Shown one piece after another: positions 54,278 through 63,980 of a stretch of DNA of 64,000 bases. The notes below the pieces were generated by a model. The model did not search any database. It was given only the letters and a program-made list of their open reading frames with translations, and had not been told where the DNA came from. The stretch is taken from the NCBI RefSeq assembly GCF_017115165.1, contig NZ_JABXKF010000179.1, positions 1 through 64,000 of the forward strand, written 5' to 3'. Source of the DNA: Nostoc sp. LPT. Its GTDB lineage: Bacteria; Cyanobacteriota; Cyanobacteriia; Cyanobacteriales; Nostocaceae. The position numbers and the translations under genes are program-made. How positions within the stretch are numbered: the first letter of the stretch is position 1; each line of letters starts with the position of its first letter.

Positions 54278-56410
54278 ATGACTAATCCCCGCCAATCTTC
54301 CTTTCGTCGAATTTTAGTAACGAGAATATTGCTGCTGTTTGTTCCAGTTTTACTTGTAGGCGAAATTGTTGCCTTGAATAAGGCACGTTCTAGTATATTG
54401 GGAACTGCACGGCAAAATTTAACAGAAAGCGCTATTAGTAAAGGGGAGAGAATTGGAGATGCGATCGCAATCTTAAAAGCTAATTTGCAGAGTGTAAGTA
54501 AAACGACGGTTATTCCGTCGGATTCACCTATACAAGAGCAAGAAATTCTCACGCAGTTAAGACAACAACTTCCAGCCAGTATCGAGTGCATTCAATTAAC
54601 AAATCTCCTAAACCACAAGCTAATTGCCAGTAGCTGTGGGGATCGAGAAATTGGCGAATTGAGATTACCTTTCCCTAGTGAGGGAATTGATGTCAAAGCA
54701 ATCTTCCCGCCAAAAGCAGGAATGACTGGAAAAAGAAACACACAAAATCAGCAGCTGCAACTAGTTTTATCTGCACCAGTCTTTGATAGCCAAAAAAAAT
54801 CAGTTTACAGCTTAAGTATTCAGTCTGCATTGTACCAACAAACCAGAAATCCGCCGGGATCACTCACGGGCGCTATGGTAGTGATTGCTGAAGATGGCAC
54901 AATTTTGGCACACCCATTCACAGATTGGGTGGGAACTAATATCAATCAGCACCCTCATGCTTCCCAAATCAAAAGCATAATTAAAAATGCAATTACGGGA
55001 CAAAACGATTCGATAAATTTCTCTTTTACCGAAGGAAAAGAATTAGTCGCTGGCTATACAGCAATTCCAAATCCACTCACCCAACAGCAGCAGCAAAAAT
55101 GGATAGTTTTAGCTGTTACTAGCGTCGATAATGCGCTTTTTGGTTTAGAGGAAATCAAATTAATTCTTATCGTTTTGACAGTTGGTTTGATTGGTGCAAG
55201 TTTGTTAGCATCTCTATATTTAGCTCCTTACTTAGCCCGTCCTGTAGAAGAATTACGAGACTACGCTCTCAATATTCACTCTCACCATGCTGCACAACCA
55301 GTTCCGCACGATTTTCAAATTCGGGAATTCAATCAACTGGCTCAAGCATTAGATCAAATGGTAAAACGGCTGAAAGCAGGATCGGAAGAATTAGAAATAG
55401 CTTGGAAAGAAGCAAAAAGCGCTAACCAAATTAAAAGCCAGTTTTTAGCTACGACTTCCCATGAATTGAGAAACCCATTAAATATTATTATTAACTGTAT
55501 TCGCCTGGTTGAAGAAGGCTTATGTGATGACCGGGAAGAAGAAATGGAGTTTCTCAAACGTGCCGATGAAACAACGATTCACTTGCTAGGTATTATTAAT
55601 GATTTACTCGACATTTCTAAAATCGAAGCAGGTAAGCTTTCAGTTGTTTCCACGCCAATTGACCTCCAACAACTATTGTTAGAGGTAATTAATTTACAAT
55701 CAGTTAATGTCCAACAAAAGGGCTTGCAATTGAAATGTGAGTTAGCTCCCAAAGTGATCCCAATTATGGCAGACGCGGGAAAACTCAAGCAGGTGCTAAT
55801 TAATGTTATCGGCAACGCCACCAAGTTCACCGACACTGGAAGCATCACCATTACTACAGAAATTCAATCTAGTAGTGGAAAATCTCAGGTGGTAGTAGCT
55901 GTCAAAGATACAGGTATAGGCATCGATCCAACTCAACAGCACAAACTATTTCGCCCTTTTGTAATGGTCAATGGCACTACGACACGTCAGTTTGAAGGTA
56001 CTGGACTGGGACTAGCGATTTCACGAAACTTAATCGAACTCATGGGAGGTAGCATTACTCTTGAGAGTGCGGGACTTCATCAAGGTACGACACTGAAAAT
56101 TACTTTACCTTTGATTGATATCTCGCTGTTAGCTGTTCCAAATAAAGAAGCAAATGTCGGGAATCTGGGATTTTCCTCTGGGAATGAGGGGGCAAAACCA
56201 AGCCGCTACCCTAACCTACAGGAGTCTGGAGGAAATTCCTCTTTGGGGATCAACAAGTCTGTGAAAGCAGGGGTAGACAAAGAGAAGTCCCCGAAATCCC
56301 AGTTGCTGTTTGGGAAGGAAACTTGCGAGATTCGTCTTTCGCCGCTGCAAACTATTCTGGTAAGTCTTCCAAAAGCAGAAGTTTGTGTGAATGGGACTTT
56401 CAAGAGGTAA
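54278..56410 (+). CDS. Cache-HAMP hybrid-less sensor histidine kinase
   Basis: 710 residues from ATG 54278 (MTNPRQSSFRRILVTRILLL). TM1 is at about 14-32, with a periplasmic cache-like sensor domain about 33-290 (GAMVVIAEDGTILAHPF, GKELVAGYTAI). TM2 is about 295-320 and HAMP about 320-375. HisKA has phospho-acceptor H395 in SHELRNP, and HATPase_c has the N box (NVIGNATKFTDTG), DTGIGIDP and GTGLGLAISRN. The C-terminal tail of about 90 residues is unrelated low-complexity sequence. A REC-GGDEF gene 670 bp downstream is a possible partner. The ligand is unknown. Confidence 0.9.
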   Translation: MTNPRQSSFRRILVTRILLLFVPVLLVGEIVALNKARSSILGTARQNLTESAISKGERIGDAIAILKANLQSVSKTTVIPSDSPIQEQEILTQLRQQLPASIECIQLTNLLNHKLIASSCGDREIGELRLPFPSEGIDVKAIFPPKAGMTGKRNTQNQQLQLVLSAPVFDSQKKSVYSLSIQSALYQQTRNPPGSLTGAMVVIAEDGTILAHPFTDWVGTNINQHPHASQIKSIIKNAITGQNDSINFSFTEGKELVAGYTAIPNPLTQQQQQKWIVLAVTSVDNALFGLEEIKLILIVLTVGLIGASLLASLYLAPYLARPVEELRDYALNIHSHHAAQPVPHDFQIREFNQLAQALDQMVKRLKAGSEELEIAWKEAKSANQIKSQFLATTSHELRNPLNIIINCIRLVEEGLCDDREEEMEFLKRADETTIHLLGIINDLLDISKIEAGKLSVVSTPIDLQQLLLEVINLQSVNVQQKGLQLKCELAPKVIPIMADAGKLKQVLINVIGNATKFTDTGSITITTEIQSSSGKSQVVVAVKDTGIGIDPTQQHKLFRPFVMVNGTTTRQFEGTGLGLAISRNLIELMGGSITLESAGLHQGTTLKITLPLIDISLLAVPNKEANVGNLGFSSGNEGAKPSRYPNLQESGGNSSLGINKSVKAGVDKEKSPKSQLLFGKETCEIRLSPLQTILVSLPKAEVCVNGTFKR

Positions 56411-57078
56411 TCGTCAACCCCCTTCTCTGCGAGACGCTACGCGTAGCTTGCTTCCCCGCAGGGGTACGGGGGAATTCACGCATTCACGCATTCAAAGTTC
56501 ACGCATTACAATCCCCACGGATAAATCTGGGGGCTTGAAATAATGATGCTGCGCTTTTTATACCTCCATTCATAAATATTCGCGCAAAACCGTTGCTCCA
56601 ATCCAAACTAAAATCCAAAATTCATGCAATTCAAAAATGTCGGAATTAAAAATTCAAGAAATCCGATGATTAATCCAATTAGTAGCAGAACAGCAATATC
56701 CTGTAATTTGACTAACTTTTGCAAAAACCGTAATAGGGTTCGCCTTTATCAAAGCAATCAATGCAATTGCTTGGAATTTAGCTGTCCAAACAGACGACGT
56801 AAGAATTTAAAACTTAAATATTATTAATAAGTTTTGTAACAAAATCAAACTTAATTAACTTATCTAAAACATATAAAACTTCTGCCAATACATAATTTCA
56901 AACAAGGATCTATCATTCTTTACCAGAGTTAAACAAAGCATATAAAAATTGCTAGCTCAAAAAGTTTGGTTGTCTCAATAGATATTGTTTCAAAATAGAG
57001 GCTATTTCAGCCTAAGTAATAAACAAAATTGCAACTGAAAAATAATTGCAAAAGTTTTTCTATAAAGATGTATAAAAT
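56411..57078. other. Gene-free spacer with GAGACGCTACGCG repeat
   Basis: The start holds a dispersed GCGAGACGCTACGCGTAGC element and short CACGCATTCA tandem copies (about 56475-56510). The rest is AT-rich and has no supported ORF; the 67-codon ORF at 56624 looks accidental. Confidence 0.45.
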
Positions 57079-58074
57079 ATGAGTATTAGCAGAGCGTGTT
57101 GTAAAAGCATTAGAGAAAAAGAAATAATAAAAACTGTTGTTCAAGCAAATAAAATTTTAATTTTAATTATTGACGATCAAGCATTTATCCGCAAGATACT
57201 GCGACTTTTTCTAGAACAAGAGGGGTATCAAATAGTAGAAGCTCAAAGTGGTATAGAAGCATTAAGTATTTTTGAAAAACAGCGCCCAGATATAGTAATA
57301 CTCGACATCATTCTGCCAGATATGGATGGGTTCGAGTGTTGCATTCAGCTGCAATCTTTAGATTGGAGTAAATGCACTCCTGTTTTAATGATTGCAGAGA
57401 TAGAAGATGAACAGTCAGTTGACCGTGCATTTGAAATGGGTGCAATAGACTATTTTACCAAACCGATTCACTTGCCAATCTTGCGACAACGAATAAAACG
57501 GATACTTGAGCAATCTCAGCTACAGAAAAAACTCATTGCTAAGAATCTAGAACTGCAACGATTAGTTACTATCGATGAATTAACGCAAGTAGCTAACCGA
57601 CGAGGATTTGAACAGTATTTAGCTCAAGAGTGGCAGCGCATGGCAAGGGAGCAACAGCCTTTTTCCTTGATTATCTGGGACGTTGATTTTTTCAAATCTT
57701 ACAATGATACTTATGGTCATCTTTTGGGCGATCGCTGTTTGAAAGAAATTGCAAAAACTATCAAAAATTTTCTGAAGCGTTCTACAGACCTAGTTGCCCG
57801 TTATGGTGGAGAAGAATTTGCTGCGATATTGCCTAACACGGATGTGGAGGGGGCAACATCAGTAGCCCAAACAATTTGCTCTGCTGTTCGCACACTGGCA
57901 ATTCCACATAGGAATTCATTAGTAAGCAGTCATGTTACTTTGAGTGCTGGGCTTGCTACAGCGATTCCTAGACCTGGTTCTGATTTTGAACAAATAATTC
58001 TTGCGGCAGATCGGTCGTTATATCAGGCAAAGGCAGCAGGACGGAATCGTTTTCTGCATAACAGTTATCAGTGA
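57079..58074 (+). CDS. Response regulator with GGDEF diguanylate cyclase
   Basis: 331 residues. The REC domain (about 27-145) has D76 as phospho-acceptor in VILDIILPDMDG, the acidic pair in LIIDDQ, and K in FTKPI. A coiled linker leads to the GGDEF domain, with active-site GGEEF at 243-247. The product-inhibition I-site RSTD is at 234-237, five residues before it. It should make cyclic di-GMP when phosphorylated, as PleD-type proteins do. ATG start follows AT-rich DNA. Possible pair with the upstream sensor kinase. Confidence 0.93.
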   Translation: MSISRACCKSIREKEIIKTVVQANKILILIIDDQAFIRKILRLFLEQEGYQIVEAQSGIEALSIFEKQRPDIVILDIILPDMDGFECCIQLQSLDWSKCTPVLMIAEIEDEQSVDRAFEMGAIDYFTKPIHLPILRQRIKRILEQSQLQKKLIAKNLELQRLVTIDELTQVANRRGFEQYLAQEWQRMAREQQPFSLIIWDVDFFKSYNDTYGHLLGDRCLKEIAKTIKNFLKRSTDLVARYGGEEFAAILPNTDVEGATSVAQTICSAVRTLAIPHRNSLVSSHVTLSAGLATAIPRPGSDFEQIILAADRSLYQAKAAGRNRFLHNSYQ

Positions 58075-59046
58075 CATACTCCTACACTGATGCAACGCAA
58101 GTCAAATGATATGATGTCCGGGTAATTAACCATAATAACCGCAACTCCACCCCGCAAAAGCTGCGCTTTAGCTCCCCTGCTGAAAAGCGGGGAGGGGTTG
58201 GGGGTGGGGTTCTACAAGCGTTGCGGAACATGGGTATGAAGCCCTGCCCAACGAGAGCGATTGTCTGGGGCAAAGTACAAGCTCCGTCCTAGCCTCTCCC
58301 CAAGCTTTGAGCTCCCTGCTTCCCTGCCTCTTTTGACAAGCTCTGCACAGAAAAAATGAGACAATCAGAAAGCTAAAAAATATATGAAAGTACAAAAAGT
58401 TGTCAGCAACATCAGAGATAAAAATTAAAAATATCGAGCATTTTTATTGCTTAGATAAATTATTTTTCTGATAAAATAATTTATCTTTGAGTATTTCTTT
58501 TCAAAATTAGATTGTTTGACTGTTCTTTTCTTAATTGTCTTGATTTTTTGCGTTTTTACTAATTGTAATTTTTTTGTATTTAAATTTGAAGTGCAAAATG
58601 TGGGGTTTAAAAAGCTAGCTAGCAACACAAGAAAAGGACTTGAGAATCTAAGGCTCATGTCGGCAGGTAAACCTCTAAATCACTTGCTTGAGCTAAGTTG
58701 TTTAAACATTAATTATAACAACCTAACTTTATACACAAGTATACTCAAGCGTACAGAAGTGCTACAATAATCGTCAGTACTCAATCGGATATAAACTTTA
58801 TACTTGCCACAGCACCAGAGTTACTAGATATACAAAAAGTTCCTCATACAGAATAAAAAAGTAAAAAAGATACTTTAATTAATCAGATTATACTGATCAA
58901 ACCGCAATGATAGAATATTAGCTGAAGATGCTTTAAATAAATCAATAGCATTTAAAAATAGCTTACTTAGTTTCTAAGTAGTTCCGAAACGACATGTTGC
59001 AATAATGTCAAATTGAAGAATTCTTATTTGATGTGTGTAAGCTCCT
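58075..59046. other. Repeat-containing gene-free region upstream of the NACHT gene
   Basis: About 970 bases. A GC-rich stretch at 58141-58335 (AGCTCCCCTGCTGAAAAGCGGG and related filler, like that at 41160-41300) is followed by very AT-rich DNA. ORFs here (such as 58516-58770) show no recognisable protein. The NACHT promoter should lie at its right end. Confidence 0.4.
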
Positions 59047-61359
59047 ATGGTCAAGCGATCGCTCCAAGGATCGGTAACTGGGATTCAAGAAGCCAAAAAA
59101 GCGTTCGCTCATAAGGGGTGGACACAAGACAATTTGGCTTTTGAAGTCAACTTAAAGACTCGCCAACCAATTTGGCGGTTTTTTACTGGACGTCCGGTTG
59201 AGCGTCATATCTTTATAGAAATTTGTTCGGTGTTGTCGTTGAACTGGCGGGAGATTGCGGCTAATCCTCCAGAAGAGTTTCCTGAATCAAAAGAACTTGG
59301 TGCTGAATTTTTAGATATTGATGCTCTAGTACAACAAGTGCGATCGCAACGCTTTGAGAAAATTGAAGATCAGTGGGGCACTTTGCAGTTATTAGATATT
59401 AGTCGCCCTGTTAAAATCGACGACATTTACATCGATGTTAACATTTTGGAGGAGATTGCAAACCTTCAGTGGTTAGAGTTTGCTGACTTGCAAAATTTTA
59501 CGTCAAAAGAATTTGATCGCTTTGGCTTAGGTGAGGTATCCCAGACACAAATCGCGGGGATTAGCGCAGTTAAAACTTATTCAAAGCTGCGGGTGTTGGG
59601 AAAACCAGGAGCAGGTAAAACTACCTTTTTGCAATATCTAGCGATTCAATGCAACCGAGGTAGATTTGCCGCAAATCGGGTTGCCATTTTTGTCACTTTA
59701 AGGGATTTTGCAGACGAATCTAGAAAAGCAGGAGAGTTGCATTTACTCAACTATATTTGCAAGGAATTCCTCACCTCTGGGATTTCAGATGCGTCTGTGA
59801 TTGAAACTTTGTTGTTGGAAGGCAGAGTGTTGCTGTTGCTGGATGGATTAGATGAAGTACTCGAGCAACAAAGCAACGCTGTCGTCAACGAGATTCGCAG
59901 ACTCTCTGAAAAGTACGAAAAGAATATGTTTGTCGTGACTTGCCGCACCGGGGCTAAAGCTTCCAGCCTCAGACGCTTCACAGATGTCGAAATGGCCCCA
60001 TTTACCTCTGAGCAAATTGCTGCCTTTGCTCATAAGTGGTTTACAAAACTCACAAAAACGAATGTCTACCAGGGGCTTGAACAGGCAGTTGAGTTTACCC
60101 TGAAACTAGATTTGCCCGAAAACTTACAATTTCGGAGACTTGTCGTCAACCCTTTATTTTTGCACCTCGCTTGCTGGGTTTTTGATCAGCAGAACAAATT
60201 CCCAACCCAAAAAGCTGCGTTTTATAAGCAATGTTTAGACCTTTTGCTGATCAAATGGGACGAAACTAAAGCAATTGAGCGAGATGAAGTGTACCAAGGT
60301 TTTTTATTACCACAAAAGCTGAAGTTGCTAAGTCAAATTGCTAGCACCACATTTGAGCAGGGTAATTACTTTTTTGAACAACGCCTTGTTGAGCAATACA
60401 TTGGCGACTATATCCGTGATTTGCCGAATGCTTCCACAGAACCAGAGGAATTGCAATTAGATAGTGAAGGGGTACTTAAGGCAATAGAGTTGCAACATGG
60501 ATTACTGGCAGAACGAGTGCGGGGGATTTTTTCCTTCTCTTATTTGACGTTTCAAGAATACCTGACTGCTCGACAAATCGTTGCCAATCATAATCTACAA
60601 GCATTAGAACAACCCTTAGAACGTCTGGTGAGTCATATTACTCAACCCCGGTGGCGTGAAATCTTTTTGTTAACGGTTGCCATGCTGCGGAGTGCAGATT
60701 TCCTGGTACAGTTGATGAAGCAAGAAATTGATGCGCTAGTGGCTGAAGATCCATATTTGCAAAAATTCTTAACTTGGGCAAGCCAAAAGTCCTTTGTTCC
60801 TCTTCCCCAGCCTGCTGCAATTCGGGCGTTTTACCTTGCCCTAGCTAGGACTCCTCACCTTATTAACCCACCCTTTGCTCTTGCCTGCATCCTTGATCAG
60901 AGTATTTTTCTGGATGCGGCATTGGACAAGCTAGTAATGGAATGCACTATTGACAGCAAATCTAATTTTGGCAATGCCCTAGTCTGCAACGATGCTTTGA
61001 GTAATGCTTTAGCGATTGTTCAAGATACTGGCTTACATCAAGCTTTACAACAACTTAAAGACCTACTGCCTGATCCAAAACAAAGTAAAGAAAGGTTTCA
61101 GACATGGTGGCAAATAAGTTTCCCTGCCTGGATGGAGCAGTTAAAGGCGATGCTCGCCAAGCATCGAAACATTCAGCATTACTGGCACTTCAGCCCTGAG
61201 CAACAGCAAGTATTGCAACAATATTACTATGCCAATCAGTTGCTTATCGATTGCCTCAATAGCAACTGTCAGCTAACAGACGTTGTGCGGCAGGAGATTG
61301 AAGCTAGTTTATTCTTGCCGATAAAAGAACTCTCCCAGCGAGAATGGCAAGGATTGTGA
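59047..61359 (+). CDS. HTH-NACHT NTPase (bacterial NLR-like)
   Basis: 770 residues. An N-terminal helical XRE/HTH-like domain (about 1-80, QDNLAFEVNLKTRQPIWRFF) is followed by the NACHT NTPase. Walker A GKPGAGKTTFLQY starts at 185, Walker B LLLLDGLDEVLE has DGLDE at 266-270, and sensor 1 is VVTCRTGA. A winged-helix and the C-terminal NACHT-associated helical domain (RVRGIFSFSYLTFQEYLTAR onward) follow. Proteins of this kind resemble bacterial NLR immune proteins that sense phage. No toxic effector domain is recognisable in the N-terminus; the HTH may bind DNA or act as adaptor. ATG start. Confidence 0.88.
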   Translation: MVKRSLQGSVTGIQEAKKAFAHKGWTQDNLAFEVNLKTRQPIWRFFTGRPVERHIFIEICSVLSLNWREIAANPPEEFPESKELGAEFLDIDALVQQVRSQRFEKIEDQWGTLQLLDISRPVKIDDIYIDVNILEEIANLQWLEFADLQNFTSKEFDRFGLGEVSQTQIAGISAVKTYSKLRVLGKPGAGKTTFLQYLAIQCNRGRFAANRVAIFVTLRDFADESRKAGELHLLNYICKEFLTSGISDASVIETLLLEGRVLLLLDGLDEVLEQQSNAVVNEIRRLSEKYEKNMFVVTCRTGAKASSLRRFTDVEMAPFTSEQIAAFAHKWFTKLTKTNVYQGLEQAVEFTLKLDLPENLQFRRLVVNPLFLHLACWVFDQQNKFPTQKAAFYKQCLDLLLIKWDETKAIERDEVYQGFLLPQKLKLLSQIASTTFEQGNYFFEQRLVEQYIGDYIRDLPNASTEPEELQLDSEGVLKAIELQHGLLAERVRGIFSFSYLTFQEYLTARQIVANHNLQALEQPLERLVSHITQPRWREIFLLTVAMLRSADFLVQLMKQEIDALVAEDPYLQKFLTWASQKSFVPLPQPAAIRAFYLALARTPHLINPPFALACILDQSIFLDAALDKLVMECTIDSKSNFGNALVCNDALSNALAIVQDTGLHQALQQLKDLLPDPKQSKERFQTWWQISFPAWMEQLKAMLAKHRNIQHYWHFSPEQQQVLQQYYYANQLLIDCLNSNCQLTDVVRQEIEASLFLPIKELSQREWQGL

Positions 61360-61569
61360 TATCATATCGTGTCCGGTTAGGAACTTCCAAATAAAAAATA
61401 TACCATCGCTATAGAGGCAGGGGGCAGGGAGCTCTTAGCTGGGGGAAGGATAAGTCGTAGTGAAGTCCAGAAATTGGATAATTTATTTTTTGGAGTTTCC
61501 TTAAAGACTTATCTATTTAGGCCGCAGTTCTTGCTAGGGGCAGGGGGGGAGAGGAGATATATTTTAGAA
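61360..61569. other. Spacer after the NACHT gene
   Basis: Short GC-rich filler and no gene, leading into the 21-bp array at 61572-61782. Confidence 0.4.
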
Positions 61570-61571
61570 TG

Positions 61572-61782
61572 CAACAATGAGCCTTTGATATTCATTAATG
61601 AGTCTTTGAACTCCATTAATGAGGCTCGGAACTCCATTAATGAGCCTTTGATATTCATTAATGAGGCTTGGAACTCCATTAATGAGCCTTTGATATTCAT
61701 TAATGAGTCTTTGAACTCCATTAATGAGGCTCGGAACTCCATTAATGAGCTTTTGATATTCATTAATGAGGCTTATACCATG
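61572..61782. repeat. 21-bp tandem array with palindrome CATTAATG
   Basis: Nine exact CATTAATG palindromes start at 61593, 61614, 61635, 61656, 61677, 61698, 61719, 61740 and 61761, exactly 21 bp apart. A degenerate tenth (CAACAATG) is at 61572. The 13-bp linkers fall into types A (ends GATATT), B (TTGAACTC), C (CGGAACTC) and D (TGGAACTC); the order is A-B-C-A-D twice, so a 105-bp block was duplicated. Both strands are open as 7-residue repeats (SINE... on plus, SLMEF... on minus), a by-product of the period; neither is a supported gene. Confidence 0.95.
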
Positions 61783-61862
61783 TTCTGAAAAGTTTTGATG
61801 TTTAATTATTCAAAAGACATAGATAACATTGCGCTGCTTTTATTCACTAAGAAAAGAAATTT

Positions 61863-62903
61863 ATGCTTGGACACGACATTATTGTTATTGGCACTTCGGC
61901 AGGTGGACTCAAAGCACTAGGCGCAATCTTGGGTGCTCTGCCTGCTGAGATTGATGCTGTCTTTTTCATAGTCCAGCACCTCGCAGCGGATAAGCCCAGC
62001 ATTCTCCCCCAAATTCTTACAGATGTAGGCTCTCTCCCAGCATCTCACCCGGCAGATGGAGAGCCAATTCAAACCGGGCGAATCTATGTCGCACCGCCCG
62101 ATTATCACCTGTTGGTCAATCAAGGCTCAATGCGTCTCGTGCGCGGGCCTCAAGAAAACCGCTTTCGACCCGCGATCGATGCGTTATTTCGTTCAGCCGC
62201 CCGCGCTTATAGTACAAGGGTGGTAGGTGTGGTACTCACTGGCTATCTTGATGATGGCACGGTGGGGTTGCAGGCAATCAAAAAACGGGGCGGAGTGGCG
62301 ATCGTTCAAGACCCGAAGGAAGCAGAATACCCCAGCATGGCCAAGAGTGCCTTGCGGTATGTGAAGGTCGATTACTGCCTGCCGCTCGCAGAAATCCCAG
62401 ACCTGTTAGTGGAGTTGTCAAAGGAACCTGCCGCCGAGGAGGAGGCATATCCCGTGACCGAAGAGATCGAAATTGAATCCAAGATTGCTGAACAGCAGAT
62501 GAATACCCAGGAGTTTTTAAAGAATGTAGAAGCGATCGGGACTCGAACGACTTACACCTGCCCTGAATGCAACGGCAGCATTTGGCAAATTGGCGCATCT
62601 CAGCCGCTACGGTTTCGCTGTCACATAGGGCATTCCTTTACAGCTAGTGTGTTTCTGGCAGAGCAAACTCAGAATCTCGAAAATGCGCTGTGGTCGGCTG
62701 TGCGGGCAATGGAGGAAAAGGTTACATTCTCCCGTCAAATGGCAGAACAGATGAGAAACTACAATTTAACTAGTGCCGTAACAAAATATGAGGATCATGC
62801 AGTGAATTTGGATAAAGAGGTGTCCTTAATTCGAGATATCATTCTCAATGGCTTTGCCACGAAACGAACTATTGCCCCAATAGAGGAAGATCAGCCGGAG
62901 TAG
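61863..62903 (+). CDS. cheB: CheB-type protein-glutamate methylesterase, stand-alone
   Basis: 346 residues. CheB catalytic domain without a receiver domain: nucleophile S12 in GTSAGGLKA, H39 in VQHLAADK and aspartate in LTGYLDDGT (D130/D131; the usual form is LTGMGxDG). A linker and a C-terminal zinc-ribbon-like segment (CPECNGSIWQIG to RFRCHIGHSF, about 230-262) are followed by an alpha-helical tail. Similar proteins with CheR form the core of unusual signalling systems and are common outside chemotaxis. No CheR is next door. ATG start. Confidence 0.88.
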   Translation: MLGHDIIVIGTSAGGLKALGAILGALPAEIDAVFFIVQHLAADKPSILPQILTDVGSLPASHPADGEPIQTGRIYVAPPDYHLLVNQGSMRLVRGPQENRFRPAIDALFRSAARAYSTRVVGVVLTGYLDDGTVGLQAIKKRGGVAIVQDPKEAEYPSMAKSALRYVKVDYCLPLAEIPDLLVELSKEPAAEEEAYPVTEEIEIESKIAEQQMNTQEFLKNVEAIGTRTTYTCPECNGSIWQIGASQPLRFRCHIGHSFTASVFLAEQTQNLENALWSAVRAMEEKVTFSRQMAEQMRNYNLTSAVTKYEDHAVNLDKEVSLIRDIILNGFATKRTIAPIEEDQPE

Positions 62904-62911
62904 CTATAGGC

Positions 62912-63577
62912 TCACCCTTGGGAAATAGCCAATTGCTGGCAAACACTGTTGTCAAGCTTTTGAACAATTTGTTGAATGGCTGCGAGGTCGGTATAACAGT
63001 TAGCAACATCAATAAGGCTAGTACTGGTCATCGATCGCAACCCGACCACTTCAACCCGAACTCCTTGACTAGCAATGGTATTCACCACATAAGCAAAATC
63101 TCCATCGCCACTGACTAACACAGCTGTATCGCAATGTTGAGCCAGCCTGATCATATCCACTGCAATTTCTACATCCAGATTGGCTTTTTTGGCATTATTC
63201 TTCAACTGTGTCACTGCTTTAGTAATGACGCAAAAGCCGTTGTGACGCATCCTGGAAAGAAACCCATGCTGCTTCTGGTTCGTCGGATCGTAGCCCGTGT
63301 AGTAAAAAACATGAACCAGGTAATCTCTAGCTGTCAAATAATGCAAAAGTTTGACGTAATCAATTTCAATATTGAGGTGTGAAGCTGCATAAAACAGATT
63401 CGAGCCATCAATAAAAACAATCACTCGACCGCGATCGCCTTGATTGGGGATGCAGTTTTTATCAACAGTAAGTGGATGGGTCGCTTCAAGCGTGGTATCT
63501 GTAAAACTGGATTTTTGATTAGATACCTTCTGAGTTGCTTTTCCTAAAATCTTTTTCTTAATAACAGTATCTGCCAC
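62912..63577 (-). CDS. NYN domain (LabA/DUF88) PIN-like protein
   Basis: 221 residues. A variable basic N-terminus (about 1-48) is followed by the NYN/PIN-like nuclease fold: VIVFIDGSNLFYAA (first Asp), LDVEIAVDMIRLAQ (central Asp pair) and AVLVSGDGDFAYVVN (third acidic cluster). The fold binds a metal and RNA; LabA-type members affect circadian output in cyanobacteria. The nuclease residues look intact. Ends a few bases before the CheB gene end on the other strand. Confidence 0.88.
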   Translation of the reverse strand: MADTVIKKKILGKATQKVSNQKSSFTDTTLEATHPLTVDKNCIPNQGDRGRVIVFIDGSNLFYAASHLNIEIDYVKLLHYLTARDYLVHVFYYTGYDPTNQKQHGFLSRMRHNGFCVITKAVTQLKNNAKKANLDVEIAVDMIRLAQHCDTAVLVSGDGDFAYVVNTIASQGVRVEVVGLRSMTSTSLIDVANCYTDLAAIQQIVQKLDNSVCQQLAISQG

Positions 63578-63894
63578 TTATAACTCCTTGATGAGGTGGC
63601 TAGAAAAACTCTCTTTGTTTATCAAAGCAGAATTCAGTCGCCAGAATGGGCTAAACGCCCCGCTACCGCTAACAGAATTGAATTCTCTGCGAGTGGTGAA
63701 TGAATAAATGGGTTTAAGACGATGTTTGAAAAGTCGTGATTGATGTATCAAATATTTTTTACCCCTCCCTAACCCTCCCCTTTACAAGGGGAAAGAACCA
63801 AATTTTTCTTGTTTCCCCCCAATGCATCGGGGGGAGTAAGGGGGGTAACAACGCAATTAAAATCACAGCCAATCACTTTTCAAACAACCTTTAA
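63578..63894. other. Gene-free end region with GC-rich filler
   Basis: No gene is seen. It contains GGGCTAAACGCCCCGCTACC (also near 26880 as AAGCGGGGCGTTTAGCCCG) and GGGGGGAGTAAGGGGGG filler. Confidence 0.4.
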
Positions 63895-63960
63895 GACCCC
63901 CGCTAAATTAAAAATTTAGCGGTCTACAATTAGTGGGGGATTCAGACCCGCCACTAATTG
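63895..63960. repeat. Two adjacent perfect inverted repeats
   Basis: CGCTAAATT/AATTTAGCG (63901-63921, three-base loop) is followed by CAATTAGTGG/CCACTAATTG (63927-63960, 14-base loop). They form two hairpins side by side, of the kind seen in miniature inverted-repeat elements. Function unknown. Confidence 0.75.
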
Positions 63961-63980
63961 ATTCTGACGCCTTGGCGGAG

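Noticed and set aside
58516..58770. 84-codon ORF upstream of the NACHT gene as a partner gene
   Set aside because: AT-rich, starts in a hydrophobic low-complexity run, no clear family; not enough support.
61509..61788. Coding repeats on both strands (7-residue units) as real proteins, or the array as a CRISPR
   Set aside because: Both frames are open because the period is a multiple of three. For a CRISPR the repeats are too short and the spacers are not unique.
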